Assembly: GCF_025465275.1 (NCBI RefSeq)
Contig: NZ_JAODNK010000181.1
Location: 62,001 to 126,000 of the forward strand
Direction of reading: 5' to 3'
From: Nocardia sp.
GTDB lineage: Bacteria > Actinomycetota > Actinomycetes > Mycobacteriales > Mycobacteriaceae
Length of the DNA: 64,000 nt
Shown: positions 24,977 to 34,438 of the stretch, piece after piece
Layout: every line of letters begins with the position of its first letter
Numbering within the stretch: position 1 is the first letter of the stretch
Made by a program: the position numbers and the translations under genes
Notes under the pieces: generated by a model
Databases searched by the model: none
What the model saw: the letters and a program-made list of their open reading frames with translations, nothing else
What the model was told of the DNA's origin: nothing

Positions 24977-26836
24977 CTATGCTCCCAGCTTCTCCAGCAG
25001 GCCGGACAGCGCCGTCACCGCATCCATCCGCGCCGTCAGGAATCCGTCCGGACGCTGCGCGCCGGACAGGTCCGCGACCGCCTTCTCAGGTCCAGCCAGC
25101 AGAACCGTGGTCACGCCCGCTGCGCGCAGGGCGCCGGTGGCCACACCGGCCTCCGCACCGTAGCGCGAGTCGGAACCACACAGCACCGCCACGGTGACAC
25201 CGGATTCGGTTGCCGCCGCGCCGATTCCGGCCAGCGGCAGCGCACCCGGGTTCACCGGTTCGATACCGCCGGAGGCCAGCACATTCGCCGTGAAGGTAAT
25301 ACGCACATTGTTCTCCGATACCGGGCCCAGCGGTACCAGCAGGGCCCTGGGCCGTGCGCCGTGTGCGGCCAGGTAGGCGTCGGAACGATTGCGCAGGGTC
25401 TCGAAGGCCGCGCCGTAGCGGGCGATCGGGCTGGGTTCGCGCGCCGCCTCGGACAGCGGATCCTCACCCAGGTTGGGGAATTCATTGACGCCGGTGACGG
25501 CCGTCTTGCGGTGCGCCACATCGGAATCGCGCTTGCTGCGGGTCTCGTCGATGCGCTCGGCGAGCAGGCCCGCCTGCAGTGCGGCCAGGTAACCGCCCGC
25601 GGCCTCGATCTCCTGCATGAATTCCCATGCCTTGGCGGCGATCTCAGCGGTGAGCGATTCCACGAACCAGGAACCGGCGCCCGGGTCCTGCACGTGACCC
25701 AGGTGCGACTCTTCCAGCAGCAGCAACTGGGTATTGCGGGCCATGCGCTCGGTGAACGCCGGCGACACACCGATTTCCCCGGCGGGCAGGGCATTGTCGA
25801 AGGGCAGCACGGTGACGATATCCGCGCCGCCGACACCCGCGCCGAAGGCCGCGAGGGTGGTGCGCAGCATGTTCACCCACGGGTCGCGCTGGGTCATCAT
25901 GGCCGGGGAGGTAATGGCCTGCTGCGGGGCATTGCCGTAGTCCGGGGCGCCGCAGACCTGGGCCACGCGGGCCCAGAGTCGCCGGGCGGCACGGAATTTG
26001 GCGATGGTCTCGAACTGGTCGTCGGTGGCGGCGAAGCGGAAGGCCAGCTGGCCCAGCGCATCCGCGATATCGGCGCCCGCATCGGTGAGCGCGCGCAGAT
26101 ATTCCAGGCCCGCGGCTACGGCGGCGCCGAGCTCCTGGGCGTCGGAGGCGCCGGCATTGTGGAATGCCACGCCGCACACGGTGATTGCGCGCACGGTCTC
26201 CGGGCGCGCCACGGCCTGCTGGGCCAGCGCAATCGCGCCGTCCAGGTCGATGGCCGTGGAACCGGCGAACAGGCTGGTCAGCGGCGTCGCGCCGAGGAAG
26301 ACCTGAATGGCCTTGCGGTCTGCCACGTCATAGCGATCGAGCACCGAGAACAGTTGTGCGGCAGCCTCGTTCGCAGCGGGACCGGCATCCAGGGTCAGCG
26401 GGGCCAGCTCGAACAGCAGGCCGCTGAGGGCGGCGGGCAGCTCGGCCACCGGAACGCCGCGCTCGGCGACGCCCAGCCAGACCGCGCTCACACCGTTCTC
26501 CAGCGCGTCCAGGATCTGCCGGTTCACGGTGGCGCCCTCGGAGCCCCCGAAACGCTGGCTGACATACCAGCCGCGATGCACATCGCGGGTGGCGTCACTG
26601 CCGCGCACAAACGGGAAGGCGCCCGGCAGCGGCTGCTCGGGCAGCTCGTCGCGCCGGGTATAGAGGGGGTTGACCGTCAGGCCGTCGTACGTCTTGACCG
26701 CGAGCAGCTGCTCGGGCTCGTCCGGGAGTTCAGTGGCGTCGACCCTGCGGGCCTTGGCCAATACTCCGGCAACACCCTTGCGCCAGTCGGCGTACCCGGG
26801 CACCGGCTCGGTGTCCGGGTCTGAAGCAATCGGCAT
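24977..26836 (-). CDS. mutA: Methylmalonyl-CoA mutase, small subunit
   Basis: A beta subunit of about 619 residues, homologous to MutB but without the B12-ligating DxHxxG; the C-terminal domain reads VAVLCGSDSRYGAEAGVATG. It forms the heterodimer with MutB and is non-catalytic. Barrel motifs include GLTVNPLYTRRDELPEQPLP and FPFVRGSDATRDVHRGWYVS. The ATG at 26836 (MPIASDPD) has a GAAGGA Shine-Dalgarno and is preferred over the GTG at 26857. It is the first gene of the mutA-mutB-meaB operon. Confidence 0.96.
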   Translation of the reverse strand: MPIASDPDTEPVPGYADWRKGVAGVLAKARRVDATELPDEPEQLLAVKTYDGLTVNPLYTRRDELPEQPLPGAFPFVRGSDATRDVHRGWYVSQRFGGSEGATVNRQILDALENGVSAVWLGVAERGVPVAELPAALSGLLFELAPLTLDAGPAANEAAAQLFSVLDRYDVADRKAIQVFLGATPLTSLFAGSTAIDLDGAIALAQQAVARPETVRAITVCGVAFHNAGASDAQELGAAVAAGLEYLRALTDAGADIADALGQLAFRFAATDDQFETIAKFRAARRLWARVAQVCGAPDYGNAPQQAITSPAMMTQRDPWVNMLRTTLAAFGAGVGGADIVTVLPFDNALPAGEIGVSPAFTERMARNTQLLLLEESHLGHVQDPGAGSWFVESLTAEIAAKAWEFMQEIEAAGGYLAALQAGLLAERIDETRSKRDSDVAHRKTAVTGVNEFPNLGEDPLSEAAREPSPIARYGAAFETLRNRSDAYLAAHGARPRALLVPLGPVSENNVRITFTANVLASGGIEPVNPGALPLAGIGAAATESGVTVAVLCGSDSRYGAEAGVATGALRAAGVTTVLLAGPEKAVADLSGAQRPDGFLTARMDAVTALSGLLEKLGA

Positions 26837-27005
26837 AGCCCCTGTTCCTTCTTCCACTCACCGACCGAACGACCGGTTTGCACTGCATTCACACTGCTCA
26901 GAGGTTGTTTCGGTTAACGAGCATTCCTCGTCTTTCTCCTGATGCTAGCCGGACGAGGGGGATAACTGTCCACAGAGTCCCGCTACCAGCGGGTAACCTG
27001 GCGCG

Positions 27006-27830
27006 GTGCCAACAACCGTCCGCGGACCGCTCGAGCCAGCGTCCGGGCAGCTCAGCGAGGTTTCCGTGATGCTCGATGGAGTCCCCGAATCCTCGAGCGG
27101 TGTACCCGAAACTTCGAGCGATGTCTCCGAAATGCGTGATAACGGGAACCTCAGTGCCGTGGCGGGAATCCTGGCCCGGCTACGGCAGCCGCGAGTGCTC
27201 GCGGTGCTGATCGTGTGCGCAGTCCTGTTCGCACTGGCGGCTTTCGCGCCCCATCCCGCACCCCAGCAGATCCGCGAATGGGCCGATTCGGTCGGCCCGC
27301 TGCTGCCTGTTGTCTTCTTCCTGGCGCATGCCTTGATCTGCGTCGTGCCGTTCCCGCGCACCATATTCACCCTCAGCGCGGGCATGCTTTTCGGCCCGAT
27401 ACTCGGCTTGGCACTGGCCATCTCCGCGACCACGCTGAGTGCGGTGCTGGCATTGCTACTGGTTCGCGCGCTCGGGCGTGAGCGTGTCGCCGCGCGACTC
27501 ACCCACCCCACCGTGCAGGCGGTAGACACGCGCCTGGCCCGGCGCGGCTGGCTCGCGGTCGGATCACTGCGATTGATCGCCTTCGCACCCTTCGCGATCG
27601 TGAATTATTGCGCCGCATTGTCATCGGTGCGCATGACGCCCTACCTGATCGCGACCGTCGTGGGCATCATCCCGGGCACCATCGGCACGGTGTGGCTGGG
27701 CGACGCCCTCACCAACCGCACCTCCCCCGCCCAGCTCATCGTGACCGTCGCCTGCCTGGCCGTGGGCATCGTCGGGCTGATCATCGATACCCGCCTCGCG
27801 GTGCCCGAGCCGGCCAACGAAGTGCAGTAG
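27006..27830 (+). CDS. VTT-domain (TVP38/TMEM64, DedA-like) membrane protein
   Basis: Up to 274 residues. A hydrophilic N-terminus has a short imperfect repeat (GVPESSSGVPETSSDVSE) and is followed by a first TM segment (VLAVLIVCAVLFALAAFAP). The VTT core covers residues about 100-230, with FPRTIFTLSAGMLFGPILGL and the re-entrant-loop-like FAPFAIVNYCAALSSV. The family is implicated in lipid scrambling or undecaprenyl-phosphate and small-molecule transport. The start may be the GTG at 27006 or the ATG at 27066. The gene is divergent from mutA. Confidence 0.85.
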   Translation: MPTTVRGPLEPASGQLSEVSVMLDGVPESSSGVPETSSDVSEMRDNGNLSAVAGILARLRQPRVLAVLIVCAVLFALAAFAPHPAPQQIREWADSVGPLLPVVFFLAHALICVVPFPRTIFTLSAGMLFGPILGLALAISATTLSAVLALLLVRALGRERVAARLTHPTVQAVDTRLARRGWLAVGSLRLIAFAPFAIVNYCAALSSVRMTPYLIATVVGIIPGTIGTVWLGDALTNRTSPAQLIVTVACLAVGIVGLIIDTRLAVPEPANEVQ

Positions 27831-27865
27831 CGCTCACCGATCGAGCAGCCACCGACTGCGTCCGT

Positions 27866-29527
27866 TTACGTACTCGGAGCGGCGTCGGCAGCCGCGGGAA
27901 CCAGTGGCCAGCGGTCGATAGTGGCAAGCGGAAGCGGTCCGCTTACCGCACCGAGCGCGAGTGCGGCTTTCCGCCAGTACGTTTCGGCGCACCGTGCGGC
28001 CGGATTCAGTTGCTTCGCGTGCGCCAGCCACCCGCTGGCCTGCCGCAGCACCGCCGTCGCCGAGCTGTTCCCGTGCGCCTCGACCAGGAAGGCGCTGAGC
28101 GCGGGCGCGGTCACCGCGACCGACCCCAGATGCTGCAGGCAGCGGGCGATGCCCACATCATCGGCGAGACCTCGCCATTCGCTCAGTGCGGTTTGCCAGT
28201 GGCGCAGTGCCCGGTGCGGCTCGCCGGCCGCCCAGCCGAGCACGCCCATCAACTCGTGCACATGCGCGAGTCCGGCCGGATCGCGTCCGCCGCCCGCCAG
28301 CGATTCGGCCAGCTCGAGCCGGTCACGGGCCGCGTCGAGCCGGCCCTGCCGGATATGCACGGTTCCCAGATTCACCAGTGCGCAGACCTCCCCGGCCACA
28401 TCCTCGCGAGGCAGCAGCCACCATGCTGCCTCCAGAAGATTTGCCGCGAAGCCCAGCCGTGGTGCGGCGACCTCGAGTTCGGCCAGCGCCTGCCGATGCG
28501 CGGCCCGGGCGCGCAGACTCGTGAACAGGCTGCGGGGGCGGTATCCGCGCAGCTTTGCCCGAGGTGGGCGCCGCCGGATCCGGGCGAGTTCCTCGAGCAC
28601 CGGAAAGTGGCCCACTGCTGCCATTCGCTCCATGGCGGTCGCTATATCGACATCCTCCCCGCCCCCGGTGCGCGCGTACCAGGAGTCCAGGGCATCGCTG
28701 ATGGCAGCGAGGTGCGGCACCACCGCCCGCACCTGCGGGAGTTCCCGCAGCCCCGCACAGGACAGCAGCAGGCGGCGCAGTCTCGGCTCCTCGGCCCGGA
28801 ACCACTGCCGGGCGGCGGACACAGTATCGGGAGCATCCAGCGCCGCGGCCCATGCGGTGGCCTGCTCGGCGTGCTGGCGCAGCGACTCGGCGAAGGCGGC
28901 CCGCCACTCCGGTTTCGTTCTCACGAGCGCGGATTCGGGTTGCCGGGGCGCGGCGACCAGCCGGTACCGGCCCGGCCCGATCGACGACAGTGCGCCCCTG
29001 CCGACCAGCGCTGCGAGTACCTCTGTCGCGGTTCGGGTTTCACCGCCGGGCGCGGTCACCGGTAGCCGGGCCTGAGCCCCGGCCGCGGCGGTCAGTACCC
29101 CGAGCAGCGCCGCGATCTCGAAGTCTCGCAGCGGCATATCGCGCAGCACCGCGGCCGTCATATCGCCGTCCAGCGCCGAATTCATCATCGGCCAGCCCGG
29201 CGCGGGCCACGGACCACCCGTTTCGGTGAGCTCCGCGGTGCCCGCCCGGCGGGCGGTGCCCACATCGGCGGTGGCCCGGAAAACCCAGACCAGACCGCCG
29301 ATTACGAAGATCAGCAAGGGCATCCAGCCCAGCACTCCGGTCAGCAGCGACACCAGCCGGTTCTCTTTGAACGAGTCGAGAATGACAATCCGGCTCAGTT
29401 CGCCGAGCAGGCCGTAGGCCGCAACTACCGGAGCGCCCACGAGTCGTTGCCACACACCCGATTTCGGCCTCGCCATCAGCGCGACCTCGACTCCGCCGGA
29501 CGGTGCGGGCGCCGGCGGGGAGGTCAT
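27866..29527 (-). CDS. Membrane-anchored TPR-type protein in the ABC operon
   Basis: About 553 residues starting at the ATG at 29527, which overlaps the permease stop (ATGA). After a proline-rich leader there is one clear membrane segment (MPLLIFVIGGLVWVF), then a domain with a DUF2207/TIGR04222-like look (MPLRDFEIAALLGVLTAAAG). Residues about 300-550 are helical repeats of TPR character (ALVNLGTVHIRQGRLDAARD, HVHELMGVLGWAAGEPHRAL). It may be an accessory or regulatory subunit of the transporter. It ends the operon, and no ATPase gene follows it. Confidence 0.75.
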   Translation of the reverse strand: MTSPPAPAPSGGVEVALMARPKSGVWQRLVGAPVVAAYGLLGELSRIVILDSFKENRLVSLLTGVLGWMPLLIFVIGGLVWVFRATADVGTARRAGTAELTETGGPWPAPGWPMMNSALDGDMTAAVLRDMPLRDFEIAALLGVLTAAAGAQARLPVTAPGGETRTATEVLAALVGRGALSSIGPGRYRLVAAPRQPESALVRTKPEWRAAFAESLRQHAEQATAWAAALDAPDTVSAARQWFRAEEPRLRRLLLSCAGLRELPQVRAVVPHLAAISDALDSWYARTGGGEDVDIATAMERMAAVGHFPVLEELARIRRRPPRAKLRGYRPRSLFTSLRARAAHRQALAELEVAAPRLGFAANLLEAAWWLLPREDVAGEVCALVNLGTVHIRQGRLDAARDRLELAESLAGGGRDPAGLAHVHELMGVLGWAAGEPHRALRHWQTALSEWRGLADDVGIARCLQHLGSVAVTAPALSAFLVEAHGNSSATAVLRQASGWLAHAKQLNPAARCAETYWRKAALALGAVSGPLPLATIDRWPLVPAAADAAPST

Positions 29528-31338
29528 CGCAGTGCTCCGCCGGTAAGGCCCGGCACCAGCCATCGACGCCAGAAGCCGAGCAGCAGGATCACCGGGACCA
29601 CCGCCGATACCAGGGCTCGGGCCGCAAGTTGTGCGGAGTTCTCGTCGAATTGCCGGGCGTCGTCCCACAGCAGCAGCGACCACGGGCTGGCGCCGGCTCC
29701 GCTGATCGACAGTCCGATGAAGAAGTCGTTCCACACCTGGATGAACTCCAGCACCGCCACCGCGCCGAGCGCCGGGCCCGCCACCCGCAATACGCGCGTG
29801 AGGATGACACCAGGCGGCGCCAGCCCGTACAGCGCGTCGGCGGCGGGGGTGTAGGCGGGGGCGAGCAGGGCGCCCCGCAGGATGAGGAGGGAGATGGGCA
29901 ACCCGGCCGCGGCGTGGGTGAGGATCAATGGCACACGGGTACCGGACAGTCCCAGACTGCTGATCCACTCATGAAGTGGTCCGAGATACATCTGCGCGGG
30001 CATGACCGTCAGAATCACCAAGGCGGGCACCACGATCAGCGCCGCCCGCGCACTGTGGACCACTGCCAGCCGGCGCGCCACCGGCACCGCCACCAGCAGC
30101 ACGATAACGGTGGCGAGGGTGGCCACCCACGCGGTGGTGGCGAGCGCGCGCCACAGCGCCGCGTCATGCGTTATTCGGGTGAGCGCCGATCCCCGCAGTG
30201 CCACCACGATGAGCCCCAGGATCGGGACCGACGATGCCAGCGCCAAGAGCGCCGCCAGCATTCCCGGTAGGAAACCTATTCGCCTCCTGCCGGTTTCGCG
30301 CTCCGGGAACACCGGGGACGACCAGCTCGTCCGGTGCGCCCGGATACCGGACTGCGCCGAGACCGCGGCCAATCCGATGATCACCGCCAGCGGCAGGGCG
30401 TAGGACGCGGCCGCACCGCACGGCGCCGTACATGTCGTGGAGGTCCGCCACCAGTACACCGTCGCACTGTCGATGTGGTACTGCATCGACCGTGGCACCG
30501 CGACGAGTATGGCGTCGAACACCCGGGCTGCCGCCACCCCGACCACCAGGAAGGCGATCAACCACACCGGTTTCACCAACTGCCACAAACGCTTCCAGCG
30601 ATCCAGACCGGTATCGCCGTAGAGGTTCGCAGCGCGCACCGGATCGGCCTCGACCGCATGGATGGCGGCTCGGAACAGACCGGTGAGCAGACCCAGCCAG
30701 GTCCACAGGAAGGCCGTCCCCAGCATTATCTCGAAGGCGAGCCGATAGGTGGCGACCCCACCGAGATCACGGTTCTTCGTCAGCCATTCGAAGAGCAACC
30801 GGAAAGCGAGGCCTGCGGTAAACGCCGAGATGCCGAACGGCACGATCACCGGCTGCCACCACCAGCGCAGTTTCCTTGTGTACCAGGCGATTCCGAGGGC
30901 GACCATCGCCAGTAGCACCGCGAACGCCACCCATCCGCCGGTGCGCAGATAGGCCCAGACGCCATCGGAGGGGAGCTCGACACCGATCAGCCACAGACCC
31001 GCCGCTGCAATGAGGACCACGCCGATGCCGGTCTCGACCGCGATACGGGTTGGCGGCCAATGAAATCCATGAGGTCCGCGATATCGCGCCAGCACCGGTG
31101 GCACCAGAGCGGCACACACCAGCAGCCCGCAGCCCACCGCCGAGCGAGGGCTGGTCCAGGCCGCGAGCCACACCGTGTACAGCGCGGGCGCCACCACCAG
31201 ACCGACCACCAGCGCGACCGCGGGCGCCTCGGTGGCGATAGCGATCCAGAGCCGCGGATGCCGCCCCGGAATCAGCGGTCCGGAGAGCCTGCGGGTGCTC
31301 AGCTCCAGTTCGAGGCCGTTGGAGTGCAACGAATCCAT
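29524..31338 (-). CDS. ABC transporter permease, two permease halves fused (MalF+MalG-like)
   Basis: About 604 residues with roughly 12-14 hydrophobic segments. The first half carries the ATPase-contact EAA-type loop AVEADPVRAANLYGDTGLDR, as in MalF/UgpA-type sugar permeases. The second half has the corresponding, more degenerate loop TPAADALYGLAPPGVILTRV followed by VLEFIQVWNDFFIGL, a strong MalG-type signature. A single polypeptide thus supplies both membrane subunits, which are normally separate genes. The start ATG at 31338 lies 7 bases after the lipoprotein stop and has GGAG upstream. The import ATPase must come from elsewhere (an MsiK/UgpC-type shared ATPase is an inference). Confidence 0.87.
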   Translation of the reverse strand: MDSLHSNGLELELSTRRLSGPLIPGRHPRLWIAIATEAPAVALVVGLVVAPALYTVWLAAWTSPRSAVGCGLLVCAALVPPVLARYRGPHGFHWPPTRIAVETGIGVVLIAAAGLWLIGVELPSDGVWAYLRTGGWVAFAVLLAMVALGIAWYTRKLRWWWQPVIVPFGISAFTAGLAFRLLFEWLTKNRDLGGVATYRLAFEIMLGTAFLWTWLGLLTGLFRAAIHAVEADPVRAANLYGDTGLDRWKRLWQLVKPVWLIAFLVVGVAAARVFDAILVAVPRSMQYHIDSATVYWWRTSTTCTAPCGAAASYALPLAVIIGLAAVSAQSGIRAHRTSWSSPVFPERETGRRRIGFLPGMLAALLALASSVPILGLIVVALRGSALTRITHDAALWRALATTAWVATLATVIVLLVAVPVARRLAVVHSARAALIVVPALVILTVMPAQMYLGPLHEWISSLGLSGTRVPLILTHAAAGLPISLLILRGALLAPAYTPAADALYGLAPPGVILTRVLRVAGPALGAVAVLEFIQVWNDFFIGLSISGAGASPWSLLLWDDARQFDENSAQLAARALVSAVVPVILLLGFWRRWLVPGLTGGALR

Positions 31339-31345
31339 GCGCGCC

Positions 31346-32656
31346 TCACTTACTCCGCTGGTGTTGCAGGTCGTCGACGGCATCAACCGCGTGTCGTACG
31401 GCTTCCTCGGTCTTACCGCTGTCGAGGTCGGTCAGGAATTCGGTGATCGTCCGCAGGAGTCGATCGCTGGCGGCCGCCGTATCGATCCGGTCACCCAGAT
31501 CGAAGGCGGTCCAATTGCCGAAACGGGCGGCGGCCGGGGCGATTTGCGGCGAGTAGACCGCCGGAGTCTGCCGGTTCGGGGAGAGGAATCCGTGATAGCC
31601 GGTGATCCACGGCAGCGCCGCGGCACGCTGGGCGAGCAGTGACACCAGCTGTACGGCACTGTCTTTCGCCGCACGCGTGAGCACCATGACATCACCACCG
31701 GCGATCGCCGGAGTACCGCCCGCCCCACCGGGAAACGGCGCCACTCCGACAGCGGCGTCGACGCGGTCGTCATCATTGCCGAAGCAACTGCGCACGATCG
31801 GTTCAGCGAAGTCGGGCGCGACCACCATGGCCGCCGAACGCTGCTCGAAGACTTGCCGAACGGCGTCGGGAAACTGCCGGGTGAGGCATTCGCCGATACC
31901 GCCGGGAAAGGCGTAGCTGTGCCGCCATACCGCGGCCAGGTCCCCCAGCGCCCTGCTCATCTCCGCACGGTTGCGGTCACGGTCCTGCTGCCACCGAGCC
32001 GGATCCGCAACGCTCGCATAGGTATCCGGGTATCCGGCCCACAGGACGTTCTCGAAGAAGTCGTTGAGCACCCAGCCGTCCGCCGCGCCCAGGGCCAGCA
32101 GGCGGCGCGAGCCCCCGCCTGCCATCCCATCCATTCGTGCGGGCCATTCCGAAAGGGGCCAGATCTGCCCGCCGGGCGCGGGGCTATCGCCCAGCGTCCG
32201 CTTGTCGTACCAGATGAGAGACTTGTACGTTCCTTTGAACGGCACTCCGTACAACTGACTTCCGGGACCTGCGTGCAATAGCGACCACCAACCGGCGGCG
32301 TATCGCGGATCATTCTCATCGGTCCACATCGAACCGGCGGCCGCTCCCTCGATGGGCCGCAGCAGCTTGTCCTCGGCGAGCCCGCGCACCTGCCCCGCAT
32401 GCTGGAACATGACGATATCCGGCGCCGAACGGCCCGCACCGAAGGCGGTGCTCACATCATCGCCGAGCGGTATCACTTCGGTGCGGGGGCCGAAAGACAG
32501 TCCGGCGAGCACTGTTTGGAACGCTTCGAGCTCGGACCCGCCCCAGGGGACTGCGATTCGCACCGCATCGGAGTGCGCGCCGAAAACATCCGGCGCGCAG
32601 GCCGCCGTCAATGGTAGTAGCGCGCCCGCCCGCAATACTGCTCTCCGGGTCGCCAT
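31346..32656 (-). CDS. ABC transporter substrate-binding lipoprotein (carbohydrate type)
   Basis: A 436-residue extracytoplasmic solute-binding protein. The N-terminus has a twin-arginine-like MATRRAVLRAG, a hydrophobic stretch and the lipobox LTAAC, so the mature protein is lipid-anchored at Cys20. The body fits SBP family 1 (PDIVMFQHAGQVRGLAEDKL, YGVPFKGTYKSLIWYDKRTL). It captures the substrate for the fused permease encoded next. The ligand is probably a sugar or glycerol derivative, not determined here. First gene of a three-gene operon. Confidence 0.88.
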   Translation of the reverse strand: MATRRAVLRAGALLPLTAACAPDVFGAHSDAVRIAVPWGGSELEAFQTVLAGLSFGPRTEVIPLGDDVSTAFGAGRSAPDIVMFQHAGQVRGLAEDKLLRPIEGAAAGSMWTDENDPRYAAGWWSLLHAGPGSQLYGVPFKGTYKSLIWYDKRTLGDSPAPGGQIWPLSEWPARMDGMAGGGSRRLLALGAADGWVLNDFFENVLWAGYPDTYASVADPARWQQDRDRNRAEMSRALGDLAAVWRHSYAFPGGIGECLTRQFPDAVRQVFEQRSAAMVVAPDFAEPIVRSCFGNDDDRVDAAVGVAPFPGGAGGTPAIAGGDVMVLTRAAKDSAVQLVSLLAQRAAALPWITGYHGFLSPNRQTPAVYSPQIAPAAARFGNWTAFDLGDRIDTAAASDRLLRTITEFLTDLDSGKTEEAVRHAVDAVDDLQHQRSK

Positions 32657-32784
32657 ATAACCCCCTACCGATCCGGCCGTAACTCGATCTCGGGAATCAG
32701 CGAGCCCACTCTACCGCCGACGTCCGTATCCGATCTCGTGATTCGAATCAGGCACGGGCACAGTCGAGCTCGGGACGGAACGAC

Positions 32785-33438
32785 TCACATTCTCAAAATT
32801 GAAGAGTGACCTGCCGATTCATCCTTTGGCCCCAGCACTCGATCGAGCAGGTGGTCGACGAGCTCGACTGCTGACTTCGCGGTGCCGTATCCCTGGAGCA
32901 TTCCTTGGGCGAGGCCGCCGATTGCCATGGCGATGAGCTCGGCGTCGAGGTCGGCGTTGATCAGATGGGGAGAGGTGGCGGGGAGCTGAGCTCGCCGAAG
33001 TTGGTCCGCGACGATCGTGACCAATGCGCGTGGGGCAGCGAAGGTTTCCTCGGCGGTGATGCCCTGGCCGGTGATTGCCGCGGTACCGAAGGCGCCGAGC
33101 ACGATGGCTTCCTCCCGCCGCTGGTAGTCCAGGGGCAGGAGTTCGGTCAGCACCGCACGGATCGCTTCGCGGGGATCGGCGTCCTCTCCCAGCGCGTTCC
33201 ACCGCTGCATGAATCGGACGCCGGCATCCGCCATCACCGATCGATGGGTCGCCAGCAGGAACTCACTCTTGGTTCCGAAGTAGTACTGCACCAGGCGGAC
33301 CGAAATCCCGGCCTCGGCCGCGACCGTTTGAAACGTCACGGCTTCCAGACCGCCCCCGACGATGACTCGCCGCACAGCGCCGGTGATCTCCCGGCGCCGC
33401 ACTTCATGGTCGACCAATCGTGGCACGCGACCCACCAT
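32785..33438 (-). CDS. TetR/AcrR transcriptional regulator
   Basis: About 217 residues. The HTH is VRRREITGAVRRVIVGGG, VTFQTVAAEAGISVRLVQYY and FGTKSEFLLATHRS; the ligand domain (DYQRREEAIVLGAFGTAAIT) is of the BetI-like TetR_C type. The frame extends to 33480, but that start would lie inside an operator repeat. An ATG at 33438 or a GTG at 33426 (AGGAG upstream) is therefore preferred. It is divergent from an alpha/beta hydrolase across three 22-base-phased repeats. Confidence 0.85.
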   Translation of the reverse strand: MVGRVPRLVDHEVRRREITGAVRRVIVGGGLEAVTFQTVAAEAGISVRLVQYYFGTKSEFLLATHRSVMADAGVRFMQRWNALGEDADPREAIRAVLTELLPLDYQRREEAIVLGAFGTAAITGQGITAEETFAAPRALVTIVADQLRRAQLPATSPHLINADLDAELIAMAIGGLAQGMLQGYGTAKSAVELVDHLLDRVLGPKDESAGHSSILRM

Positions 33439-33468
33439 CTCCTGTTTGCCGAACTCCGTCGGCCTAGA

Positions 33469-33529
33469 TGGTACGCACATACCGCTTACGTGATACGTTC
33501 ATACCGCGTAGATGATACGTCTATACCGC
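33469..33529. promoter_or_regulatory. Three 17-bp operator repeats on an exact 22-bp period
   Basis: TGGTACGCACATACCGC (33469), TGATACGTTCATACCGC (33491) and TGATACGTCTATACCGC (33513) begin exactly 22 bases apart, two helical turns. Each holds a GRTA/TACC imperfect dyad. They fill the divergent promoter region between the TetR gene and the hydrolase and very likely bind that TetR cooperatively on one DNA face. Confidence 0.78.
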
Positions 33530-33537
33530 AAAAACTG

Positions 33538-34434
33538 ATGATGGGGAGGCTCATGCCGAAGATCGGGCGATTCACCAGTGACGAAGCGAAGGCGACCTTC
33601 TTGCGCGCCTACGACGCGATGGCCGCGAAATGGCCGGTGCCATCGACCTATATCGACGTCGAAACGTCTTTCGGCACAACACGAGTGCGCAAATCCGGAA
33701 ACGGTGAGGGTGTGCCGGTCGTGCTGCTACCGGGCATCGGGGGCAATGGTCTCGTGTGGTTCCGGTTCATCGAGGATCTGGCGCGCGAGCGCGTTGTGTA
33801 CACGCCGGACGTCATCGGGTGGGCGGGGCGCTGCGTGCAGACTGCTCCCCTGCACGACACCGAAGATATCGCGAAGTGGATGAACGAGACCCTCGACGGA
33901 CTCGGCGAGGATCGCGTCCATCTGGCCGGAAACTCCTTGGGCGCGTGGCTGGCCGGTGCCATCGCGGTGCACCACTCCGAACGTCTGGCAAGTCTGACCA
34001 TGTTCGAGCCGAGCGCTTCAACCTTCGCCAAGGTGCGCCTGAGTTTGCTGTTCAAGTTCATCGTGCAGGGCATACGGCCGACTCCCGAGCGGATGCGAAA
34101 GTTCAACCGGTGGCTGATGCCCGGTTTCGAGCTCACCGATGAGGAGTTCGGAATCGTCATGGCAACGTTGAAGTTCCGCATGGCGATGCCGTGGGACCGC
34201 CCATTCACCGACGAACAACTGGCCGCCATCACCGCACCGAGCCTGATCTTCTTCGGCGCCGACACAGTCGTCAGCGATCCCGAACTCGGTGCGGCACGCG
34301 CCCGCAACCACATCCCGTGTGCCGACGTCGAAATCTATCCAGGCATCGGGCATGATCTGCTCTGGGCAAATCCGGAACAGGTGATCCCCCGCTTCCTGGA
34401 CTTCGTCGGCAGTCACGATCGAGTCCGGGCCTGA
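33538..34434 (+). CDS. Alpha/beta hydrolase
   Basis: About 298 residues. The fold begins at VVLLPGIGGNGLVWFRFIED. The nucleophile elbow is LAGNSLGAWLAGAIA (Gly-Asn-Ser-Leu-Gly), the acid is in LIFFGADTVVSDPE and the catalytic His in YPGIGHDLLWANP. Two tandem ATGs (33538, 33541) lie immediately 3' of the operator repeats without a Shine-Dalgarno. The ATG at 33553 has GGGAGG only 3 bases upstream, so the start is uncertain and a leaderless transcript is possible. It is divergent from, and probably repressed by, the TetR; the substrate is unknown. Confidence 0.87.
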   Translation: MMGRLMPKIGRFTSDEAKATFLRAYDAMAAKWPVPSTYIDVETSFGTTRVRKSGNGEGVPVVLLPGIGGNGLVWFRFIEDLARERVVYTPDVIGWAGRCVQTAPLHDTEDIAKWMNETLDGLGEDRVHLAGNSLGAWLAGAIAVHHSERLASLTMFEPSASTFAKVRLSLLFKFIVQGIRPTPERMRKFNRWLMPGFELTDEEFGIVMATLKFRMAMPWDRPFTDEQLAAITAPSLIFFGADTVVSDPELGAARARNHIPCADVEIYPGIGHDLLWANPEQVIPRFLDFVGSHDRVRA

Positions 34435-34438
34435 GGTT

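Noticed and set aside
22716..25163. Long plus-strand open frame (815 codons) opposite mutB
   Set aside because: Composition is the His/Gly/Arg-rich pattern of an antisense shadow of a GC-rich gene; the minus strand is unambiguously methylmalonyl-CoA mutase.
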